A stretch of DNA of 64,000 nucleotides from Zeugodacus cucurbitae (taxonomy: Eukaryota > Arthropoda > Insecta > Diptera > Tephritidae), in NCBI RefSeq assembly GCF_028554725.1, contig NC_071667.1, positions 74,384,001 through 74,448,000 on the forward strand, written 5' to 3'. This document shows, piece by piece, positions 54,450 to 64,000 of this stretch (within the stretch, counting starts at the first letter, position 1; each line of letters starts with the position of its first letter). The position numbers and the translations under genes are program-made. The notes under the pieces are model-generated. The model made no database searches. It saw nothing but the letters and a program-made list of their open reading frames with translations, and had not been told where the DNA came from.

Positions 54450-55013
54450 GTGAGTAGTGCACGAAGGCGACCACGCTTGCAAGCTCCAAGCAACTAAAAC
54501 AAAGCTGAGCGCAAACTAAAAAAAGTGAAGAGTGTGTGTCTAAATATATGAGAGAGTGTATGTGTGTGACTGCACGCTAAAGGCGTACGGCTTGCGGTGG
54601 ATAACATACAGCTAAGCTGTGGGATGCTAAAAAGTAGGAACAAATGCAACAGCACTGGCAAAAAAGCCTGCTGTGAGATTTAGTTTGGTGAAATGCAAAT
54701 TTTTTATGGCGAAATTTTACAGTTGCACGCCACCAAATGTGCAAAGTATGTAGAACGCTTAGTTAATAAACCGAAAGTAGTGTTCTTTATGGTTGCTTTA
54801 CTTAGCCCATTTGGCATGTAGCTTAACAAATGTTTAAGCGCTTCTTCTACTTATGCAAGCCTCCAACTGAATGCCTCACTTGTTGTTAGTGTATGTGTGT
54901 GTAACCAATTCTCTCAGCTTTAAAAATATTGAGCGCTTTTATACGTATTTATTTATTTTTAATTTTTTCTAAATTTAATTTTTTTGCCTTTCTCTCATTT
55001 CGCTGCACCACAG
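54450..55013 (+). other. Cad99C: Cad99C intron 3 (564 bp)
   Basis: GTGAGTAGTG at the left and a T-rich tract ending CACCACAG at the right, phase 0. Nothing else of note is seen inside. Confidence 0.9.
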
Positions 55014-55139
55014 GTCTCCTGTTCGATTCGCAATGCAACCAACAAGCGACGCAGCATTCCGATTATTGTGCGCGTATCTGATGTCAACGACAATGCGCCT
55101 CGCTTCATGAACACACCCTATGAGGTCACTGTGGCGGAG
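55014..55139 (+). CDS. Cad99C: Cad99C third coding exon, end of cadherin repeat 1 and linker
   Basis: The 126-base exon begins after CACCACAG and ends at GAG|GTAAGA, phase 0 at both ends, and encodes residues 120-161. It opens VSCSIRNATN: Cys122 is the likely disulfide partner of Cys40. The strand SIPIIVRVSDVNDNAPRF follows; DVNDNAP (142-148) is the canonical calcium-binding linker DxNDNxP between cadherin repeats 1 and 2. The last residues, PRFMNTPYEVTVAE, are the first strand of repeat 2. NAT at 126-128 is a potential N-glycosylation site. The coding sequence continues past the right edge of the window. Confidence 0.93.
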
Positions 55140-55840
55140 GTAAGAAATGAACAAACTCTATAATATTATTTATATGTGTGTGAAAATTGCAGACAAAAAA
55201 CAAATTAAAAACTTTCCTAAATCTACGAAAAAGCATATTTGTTTGTATCTTGTACCTTTAATTTGAAACCACAGGCAGAGTCGCCTGTAAGACTCTTCAC
55301 AGCAATCTTGATAAGATGCTTAGCGAGAAGCGACCTGCGTCGGCGCACTGGCTCACCATGTTCTTGCAACAAATGCATTTCCGCGCTGCGAAAATTATTC
55401 TCGAAAGCTAAGGCACTCAAGGCTACAACAACAACAAAACTGTGATCTCGCTAGAATTGAAAAATACAAGCATTGTGGCAACGCCAACAATTAAATGCCC
55501 ATAGTTCTAAAGTTCTAAGGCTATGTTGTCTCCCGCTCTGCCGATTTGTTACTTCTTCAACCTTCACTGCTTGTAGTGCACACACCAGCCAGCTCAGCCA
55601 ACATGGTGGGTGGTTTCCATTGCGCGCAACTGGTTATTCGCGCCCACGCACACTTCTATTTCATATGAAATACAAATAATGACAACAAAAATTGTGCACA
55701 AACTCTCGCAAACATTTATAAGTGGTGCTACTGTTGGCATTGTTGTTGTTGCTAGAATGACTTTAAATCACTCTCAAGTTAGTTTTGTGATATTGACGTT
55801 AACTGTGCCGCAAAAGTATGTTAGACATTGAATCGAAATT

Positions 55841-55865
55841 TCAAAAGACTTAAGCGACGAACTCG
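55841..55865 (+). repeat. Dispersed 25-bp element, family B, copy 4
   Basis: TCAAAAGACTTAAGC followed by GACGAACTCG. It lies about 190 bp upstream of a family A copy, the closest spacing of the two families in the window. Confidence 0.75.
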
Positions 55866-56014
55866 TTTGGAATACTTTATACTTTATAACCATACATTAT
55901 AACATAAGATGGATTTAGATTTATATAAGGTGTCTGGTTTTTAAATTGTTGAATACTTATTACGACTTACTACAGTTTCCCAACGAATATTTTTTTTATA
56001 TTAATACTAGTGCG

Positions 56015-56069
56015 CCTCAGTGTAGACAACATTTAAATTTTCATTGAGAATTCGCCTAAATGTAGGCAA
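56015..56069 (+). repeat. Family A motif, degenerate plus consensus copy in tandem
   Basis: CCTCAGTGTAGACAA (56015-56029) is a diverged copy, and CCTAAATGTAGGCAA (56055-56069) is exact. Both are on the plus strand, 40 bp apart start to start, and each is preceded by CG. Confidence 0.7.
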
Positions 56070-58487
56070 TAAATTAGTTGGATTTAAATTTTTAGTAATA
56101 ACCAAATTTTCGCAAAATCAAGTCAAATCAACAAACTTTTTGAGTATTAATATTTACTAAAAAGAACTCCTTCTGATTATTATTTCATTGGTACGGAGAT
56201 TCCAAGATAAATACGATTTTAGTTATTTATAGTTCCTACGTATACATATTTTTTTGATTTTTTAAACCTTAAAACTCTTTCAACTATATATAATATTTTT
56301 ATGTATGCATTTCTTTTATTAAATCATTAATTATAATTTTGTAATGGCAACTTATCTTGTTAGAAACTCTCAAATATTCAGAAAATGCTAATGAACCTAT
56401 CTGAAACCACTAAGTATATAAATACATACAAACAATTCACAGCTCTTAATGGTTTGTTGTGTTTGCAAACATAACTGCATTGGTGCTAGCAACATGCAAC
56501 AAGGAACAGCTGCCAGATTGACAGACATGCAAGCCGAGCAACTTCAAAAGCGAGCGTCTCAGCTGTCAGAAATTTCATATGTAATTTCAGTTTCTTTTTG
56601 TTGCTTTGTGCTAATTCTCCTTTTTATTTCTGTTATTGAGCGGCCAACTCATCTGTTCATTGCCCTGAAAAAATATTTTGCATATACATACATACATACA
56701 TATGTAAATGTAAAGACTGCATGGTAATGAATAAAAGTTCTAGTGTCGGTTGAACTGACAAACTAACCTTTTACTTGGATATTGCGTCTGGAGAATAAAA
56801 TGATTTGTTATGGATGAAAAGAGGTCCACAGCTCCGTGGAAAAGTTGGAAATATAGTTTTAGGATCAAAAACAAAGATGAAGATGAAAATTACTTTTGCA
56901 AATACACACATAAATGTTGCACCCGCTCGTTGAGCGTCAATTGCGACTTTAATGTTGTCAATCACTTTTTAATTGCTAGCTAGTTACTTGCCACATTTTG
57001 GTTGCGTAGTCCACAGCAACTGTCAATTGCTACCACAAACAACAAGTAAATCACGTCGAAAACAAGCAAATGCTGAAATCCGGCAACACAGCCAGAGCAA
57101 TCAATTATATAGAAAAGTTGTTCGCCACAAGCGAAACCAAAAAAAAAAAAAAATCCGCAGCGAAATAAACAAAGTTCATACGCAAAAATAAAACGCGAAA
57201 CAAAAATCACCTCAAGTTTGTGCGTATTTTTATTAATTAAGTGACCGTACGCCGAAGGAACGCTTGGCCGATCGGACGCTCCGTCGTTTGGACAGTTGGC
57301 AATTTGGCGCACTTTGAAGTTGATTTGAGTAGTTGTTGCGGCAGTTAGTCGTCGGCGTAAGAACTTAGTAACATGTTGGTTTTAATGATGCAAGCCTAGC
57401 AACATGTTGCTATGCTGCTGGTAAAGCATGTCGCACGGCACCTAACATGTCTACACGAACGACAAGCGCTAATGGTGACTAAGTTTACATTATTATTTAT
57501 TGCTATTTCTTAAATAAAATAGATTTCTTTATTTTTTGTGAATTTTTCGTCATACTGATTCTGTTGGCAGCCAATTTTCGTGCGTTAAAAATCGCAAACG
57601 GTTAAACTAATGCATTTTATGGGCGCATGCTGCAAACTGATTTCCCACAGGCGTAGAAAAGCACATTCCATTCCTGCGCAAATACTTGACAGCACGCAAC
57701 TCACACACACACACCAACTCACTCACACACACTAATGTTTGTTTGTGCCCGCAAAGCTTGCAACACCGTTGCCCTGCTATACATCAATCGGCTGTTGGCA
57801 GCAGCAGCACCTGTTGGCACCATTTCAAAGAGCTGTCCATCAAATCCGCTTACACTCACTCCACTCCTGTCTGACCAGCATCTCTCTCCTCAGTCACTTT
57901 ATGTTCTTACGTTGCTCGTTTGCTGTCAACACAAATCTAGTTCAACGGGAATTGCCTAGCCTCGAACATATCACTCAGCAATGAGCGTAAACATCTTTTC
58001 ACTATTGCCTATTGGCCGCTTGCACCACTTCAGCGCTCTCAACTGCCGTATTGAAAGCGCTAAAGCATGCGGAAATTGATTATTACACAAGTTGAGCGTC
58101 AATTTTTTGCTCTAAAGATCTCTGCTGCTCTTCTTGCATTCATTATATTTTTAGCTTTTGTTGTTGTTGTTTTTGTATTACTTGTTGTGTCTTGTGGCTG
58201 CCAACTTAATTGCGCATTTGTAAGGAAATTGCGCTATTCATAAATACATTAGAGAAATCAAATTAAGTTATTAGCTCGACAATGTCATGTACCGCTATTT
58301 CGTCACAAACAACAGCAAGAAACTCCACACAACTCACCACAATGGCTTGCCGCCGCTGACACTGGCTACCGTTGTGAATTATTTATTGAGTGCAATTGCC
58401 TTGATTCCTCAATGGCGCGGTTGTCGTTTGAAGCTTACGTATTTGCATAATAACTGTAGGCTTAGTGTCAAGTTTCTTCCATTGGAC

Positions 58488-58503
58488 AAGAGAGAGAGAG
58501 AGA
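58488..58503. repeat. GA microsatellite
   Basis: A short run of alternating G and A. GAGA tracts can bind GAGA factor or CLAMP in flies, but nothing here shows promoter activity. Confidence 0.7.
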
Positions 58504-61018
58504 CGGTGCTGTTTACAACGTAGCTTGTTGTTGAGAAGTTGTCTGCATAATTGACTTAGATTAATTTCTATGTTCCTATTGGCTGCAATTGATTTTGATA
58601 CATAATTTTTGAAAATTGTCTTATTAAATAAATCACTTATTTTTTATTACGTTATTACACTGTATTTTGTACATTGCCATTGTATGCAATGCTTTATGCT
58701 CGATTTATAGTAATATAGTATAGTATATATCCTATTATAGCCTTGGTGCTAGACACACCAAACACGAAATCAGAATCATACATACAATGCTACTCCTTTC
58801 ATTTCACAACAGCTTCAAATAACACTTTAAAATTTACCATCCATAAAATTGCTTTACTTATTACATTCTCTATATGTATATACAAAAAAATATTGAAGAA
58901 TGTATACACATTCATATATATTATATAAGAACATGTTTAAATGCACTTGAACTCTTGCTGGTTGTAAACACTTGTATAGTTTTACATTTTTCTATAGAAA
59001 ATTGCCTTGTAGCTGCCTAAGACACTATCAATTTTAACCTTGAAATGCGCTACGGTGTCCATTAGAGAATTTTCAACTTCTTTTTTCAAAACCGTTGTAT
59101 GCACGTGACTACACACTCACACCAGCTTTGAATTGTGCATGTCATGCAGCGCACGAAAAGTGGCACATACCTGTCCAACCAGGCCCGTTTAAGTACTTGA
59201 ATGATTGTATTCATACATATAAATAAATAAGCGAATTATAAATATATATTTTGTACCAAAAGAGTGACTTTTAGTTCGCTTGTTTCTTATAATAATACAT
59301 ATTACTCTGGTTTTTAGCCTCCATTCGAGTAATTTCCTTTGTAAACAATTCACACGTCAGTTACCCAGTTCATAGTTTTTCACATAATATTAAGTTTTTA
59401 TGTATTTTGGGCACTTTAACTTAGTCAAAGCAGATAAATCAATTCAAACGCTCTATCAAAGTGTTCAATGTGGAAAATATTATTTACAATCTGAGCTCAG
59501 TTTGCGGAAAGTAACTGTGCTTTTAGTATTTCTAAGTGTTTAATTATAACTCCTCGAGAGTGGGTTTCACTTACGCGCTGCAGTTATGCGCTCCGCTTGC
59601 GTCTAAAAATATTAGTTTCCCGTATTGTGCGTTGTTGTTTCAATTTTCAATTTATTTTTCATACTCCGCATAGTTGTTGTTGGATTTTGTACAGAGTGGA
59701 ATGTAAAAATGCAAATTAGCAGTCTTGTAAGCGGTGCTTATTTTAATCTTTTTATGAGGTGTTGTTAACTACCGACCAGCGGCAGTTAGTATTAATTAAA
59801 AAATGAAATGCCAGACAAAACAAAAACAACAAACTAGGCAAGTGTGTACAACATTTTCATTTTCGTTGAAAAACGAAACTAATTAAAATTTATTTGTCTG
59901 CTTGAGAAGACTTTTGGTTTTTATTTATGTACTTTTACTTTACAATTTGCCAGTTTTTGTGTCTCATAAGAAATAAACTACACTGAAATTGATTTTTTTT
60001 AATACATTTACAGCCATAAAATTATCAATTACTTTATGATTATTGCAGACACAATTCTTAATGAAAAAAAAAATTATTTTATCAAGAATGTCATTACTTT
60101 CCACACATTTTTTTCTCTTTTCTGCTAACTAAAATCAATAAATTCTTTCACTGGCAAATTTTCCCGTCATTTTTGCGTTATTTGATAAGCACACGCAACC
60201 ATGACACATACTTGACGTATTATTGCATAAAACGAATTATTTCCGGAGCGCAGAAATGCTCAAATACAAAATATAATAAAAAATATAAAGAAGTAGAGAA
60301 TCGCACAAATAAATAATTTATTCACTTTCATTACTGTGACTTTTTGAGAGATTTTCCAACAGCATAAATCACGATGGCTCGTCGCTGTAAATGTGTACGT
60401 GTGTATTTGAAATATATTATATTGGTGTTGAAGTATATGTACATTATATATATTTTTTTGTTTCCTACTAAAGTTTTTGCATTGAAAAAATATCATAATT
60501 TATACACGACGCTTACTTGTAAGTGATACTTACTTAAAATGAAAAAAAATGCAGACAACAACAAAAAATGTATAGTGTGGCAAGCGCTGTGAACCAAGAG
60601 ACCTAAAAAGCATTTGATTTCTTTATTTTCCTTTTTTTATTTTCGCAGTATATTTACACTTATTTTTAATATTTCGTATAAATCGCTATCTAAGTCAAAT
60701 ATTTTGTAATTAATCCGGTGGCAAGAACTATTAAGATAAATACCAGTTGCCGCTGGTTATACTAAAAAATTTGCGGCATGTAGCATGAGTGGTAACTCCG
60801 GTTATTTTGCAAATATTTTCAGATTTTTTTCAGGTAATTTTTTTATTTATTTCTTACATACATCGGTTTTATATTTTCATATGTAGAATATGTCTACTAG
60901 TTTTATACAATTTATGCACGAATTGCAAATATGTTATTTAAGAACAGGCATACTTCCATACATTTATAAGTATGTGTATAAATGTATAAACAATAACACA
61001 TAAGCTTCAGCTGCATAT

Positions 61019-61043
61019 ACAAAAGACTTAAGCAACAAACTTG
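61019..61043 (+). repeat. Dispersed 25-bp element, family B, copy 5
   Basis: ACAAAAGACTTAAGC followed by AACAAACTTG. One base differs from copy 2 at 23972-23996. Confidence 0.8.
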
Positions 61044-63071
61044 CCAACACAAAAGCTTTGATTTCCGTAAACATTGCATGTGCATTTACATAAATATGGA
61101 AAATATTTGTATATATTCCTATTTATAAGTGTGTGTGTGCTAGTTGCTGATTTGATTATCACGACAACATAGAGGCAGCACGTGCAGTCATGTGTAAAGT
61201 GTGGCATTCCACACATAACACTTTGAATAAAAATGTAAATTAGCGGGAACAGATTAAGATCATTCAATACAGTCAAATAAAGACATTATTTAAAGCAAAT
61301 ATATAACTTAGAAACTCTATCTTAAGAAATGTGAAGTGTTTTAATAATTATATTAAATATTTTTTTATTTTAGAGCCCAACTAGAGGAGTTTTCAATATA
61401 CTTCTTGATAGATTATTTATCTTTTTATATAAGTGCATTCCTTTTAATACACCAAATGTAGATTAAAATATGATACAAATTAATATTTTAGCTTCTTTAA
61501 TACACAAACAAGCACTTCATCTAACACCTCATCACTCCATAAAACCAACTAACCTAATTAGTTAACTTCACATGACAAATTCACCGCATTTCTTGCAACA
61601 TTCCATTAAAAATAACTCAGTAATAGGCACTAATCTACTAATGCGGCTACTTAAGACAATTAAGAGTTTCTAACAACCCACTGATAAGTTTACAAATATA
61701 GCGCAAGATAACTGTACGAGTGAGTGATAGCGAGGCTGATGACTGCAAATATTGAATCAAAGCAAAACTTGTTTAGTTAATTGTGTGTTAAATAAGTCAC
61801 TAATAACCACTGCGGAATAAAAACTAAACTACAGACAAACAACCAAAAATGGGAGCAACCATGAAGGCAAAAAAGTCAAATATTTGCGCATATATAAAAC
61901 AACAACAATAGGTGTATATATGTGTGTGCTGTTGCGCCACAAGATTCCAATTAATAAATACATAAATAAACAACACGCACCAAATGTGGTCGCGGTGAAA
62001 TTGTCAATTCTGGCTGTCCGCTTGTCGTTGCTGTTGTTGCTGCTACTGACGCTGTTGCTGCGATTGGCGTTCTTATTGCCACTGATGTTGTTGCTGTTGC
62101 CACTACTGCTACTTTTTGTTGTGGCGCGCCACAACGACGACAACAGTAACAACAACAACGCAGCGACAATACGCATATTACCAACATACAACAACAACAA
62201 TGTGGCACAGTGACAAAACACCAAAGCGAAGTTGTGTTGTTGCCCTACCATAGTCGATGGCAGCGCAAAGCGGATGCTGGTTGCAAGTGTAATCGCGTGA
62301 GTGTGAGCTTATGTGCGTAAGTTGAGCAGGCAAACTCAAACTGCAAAACATCCCCAGAGATGAAATTTTTTCTTTTTTTTGTTATTTTTTATTTGAAAAT
62401 TTGTTGCTTTTTTCCAATATTTCTATGTGGTTCTCGGAAACTGTGCCACGATTCGAAGCCAATTAAGTCCTGTCGCTGCTAATACCAGAAGCGACATGTT
62501 TGTCTGTGTTGGCGTTGTTGGTGTTGTTGCTTAGTTGTACGATTGGTTTTCTCTTTACTTTTGCCTTTCTTAAAGACATTTACTTTATTTTTAATGTCTG
62601 CGGCAAGTAGAAATGGGGTAAAGTACGCAGTTTATGTGACAGTGGCAACACATACATATTTATGTATTTTTATTTAAAAAAATGTGAAAATAAAAACAAA
62701 CACTTGACATTAGTGCATACACAAATATTCCGAGAAGACTTCTAACACTAAGTAGTAAGCCCCTTTTAAGGGCTTAAGTCGGTGCGTTTGGTTGGAAGGA
62801 ATATTAAATAATTTTTCTCGGCCGTTTACCTTTTTCTTTGTGCTCTTAGCAGCTAAGTAGTCTTCCAACTAAAATGCAGCGTTCAGCCAAATAAAGCTTA
62901 GTCCAGCGCGTATTGTCATTTACCGACATTCTGCCGAAAGGGTTTATGGCTATGACTTGATTTGCTGTTTAATGTGCGTCGACTGTTGTAGTCCAACACC
63001 AAGGCGAACGCTGGTGAAGAGATGACTAAACTTCGACAATGGCTCCATCAACTTGGATGTGAGTGATGCTA

Positions 63072-63492
63072 TACGAGGGTGGTTCGATAAGTATATAGGA
63101 ATAATTTTTTCCTTTTCTTATTAATTTAAAAAATGGAATGGACAAAAATAAATATTTTCCAAAAATGTTTATCTGAGTCTCAATCTATCTGCAGAAATCA
63201 ATTTTTACTTTCTTAGAGGCATATTCTAGCAAATAGTTCTTTTCGTTGACTCTTTTTGGAATATTCAACTTATTTCCAGTTCTGTCTTAATTGATTGAGT
63301 TTTTATAGGTTCGTATCTCTGCTCGGGCAGTGTAGATACATATTTAGGCGAGACACATACCAAAAAGATTGTAGAGAAGGAAATTTATCCAATCTCTATG
63401 AAACTTATGACTTAATTTAACACTTAATATACTTAATTTAATTTTATACAAAGTCATTAAAAAAATGGCAGATTTATCAGGTCTTCCTCGTA
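63072..63492. mobile_element. Mariner-like nonautonomous element or relic, about 420 bp
   Basis: The left end, TACGAGGGTGGTTCGATAAG, resembles terminal repeats of mariner-family transposons. The right end, read inward on the minus strand (TACGAGGAAGACCTGATAAA), matches it with substitutions that are mostly transitions. TA dinucleotides flank both ends, as expected of the mariner TA target duplication. The interior has no transposase ORF. Either a decayed MITE or a deleted full-length copy; the subfamily is not assigned. Confidence 0.55.
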
Positions 63493-64000
63493 TATTATAC
63501 TATAGTTTCTTTAAAAGCGTGAGACATACATATGTATACATATTTAGCTTCCGCAAATACCATACACTCGTTGACTTTATTGCCAGCGCGCTGAGCTCTC
63601 CGGCGCACTAACTTTAGCATAACTTATGCGCTTAAAGTTCTTAAGTCCACAAACATGTGCCAGCACTTTGGCACTTCGCAGCGCAAAAGCTCAATATTTA
63701 TACTCAACACTTAAGTATTTATGACCCTGCGCACCGCTCTGCACTCCGTAAATCGTTTGCGCGCAACCTTCGTTCACTTCTATTCTGCGCTGCACTGCTC
63801 TCGTTTACAAATATGGCCAGCCACGCACAACACATTTCACTTGCCATTCAAGCCGAGAGTTAATTTATGTTAATTGCTGCAATGGCAACATGTAATTTTC
63901 CTACAACTGCTCCACCTGCAATGCATAGTAATGTCTTCAACTTGTGCGCCACTGCGTCATAAGGCTTGAGCAACATTTATATATGTTGCTCTTGTTGTTG

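Larger units (their letters stand above)
55140..64000 (+). other. Cad99C: Cad99C intron 4, incomplete (>8.8 kb)
   Basis: Starts GTAAGA at 55140. I found no exon downstream that continues repeat 2 (expected to follow ...VTVAE with a TPVGT-like segment), so the intron probably reaches the window edge. It contains two family B copies, one good and one degenerate family A copy, GA, CA and TTG microsatellites, and a mariner-like relic near the right end. ORFs inside are low-complexity. Confidence 0.7.

Noticed and set aside
61829..62251. 140-codon minus-strand ORF with Ser/Asn-rich region
   Set aside because: Its composition comes from a CAA/CTG-type repeat tract open in several frames on both strands.
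1..64000. CRISPR arrays, bacterial operons, rRNA genes
   Set aside because: None present; the composition, splice sites and gene content are those of a fly chromosome.

Overview
This is AT-rich fly DNA: long introns, few coding exons, many CAA/TTG, CA and TA microsatellites and poly-A/T tracts. The recognisable gene is the N-terminus of the protocadherin Cad99C, the insect counterpart of vertebrate PCDH15. A decayed dispersed repeat with an ending I associate with acalyptrate, probably tephritid, genomes points to a true fruit fly (Bactrocera/Ceratitis type). That genus-level guess is inference. Most open reading frames of 60-170 codons here are low-complexity or out-of-frame chance ORFs and are not annotated.

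Layout. Positions 1-10.4 kb show no gene I can support. At 10.39-12.12 kb lie two pieces of one dispersed repeat, and between them is an intact, intronless 184-codon ORF (10827-11381, +). It encodes a small secreted six-cysteine protein with a probable GPI-anchor tail, which I do not recognise. From about 20 kb to the right edge the window looks like the 5' part of Cad99C on the + strand. There is a probable noncoding first exon ending at 20418 and a 24.3-kb intron. Coding exons follow at 44735-44912, 54271-54449 and 55014-55139, and an intron runs off the window. Spliced, the three coding exons give 161 residues: signal peptide, complete first cadherin repeat, and the start of the second. The rest of the gene lies outside the window.

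The introns and upstream DNA hold the more unusual material. Two short sequence families recur far more often than chance allows: a 15-bp imperfect palindrome CCTAAATGTAGGCAA (seven good copies plus degenerate ones, two sets as inverted pairs), and a 25-bp element with core ACAAAAGACTTAAGC (five copies). Other items are a 52-unit 7-bp satellite at 33.7-34.1 kb, a decayed ~21-bp periodic AGCTTTCATT array at 50.3 kb, an 18-nt perfect complement of the bantam microRNA at 37.9 kb, and a mariner-like relic at 63.1-63.5 kb.
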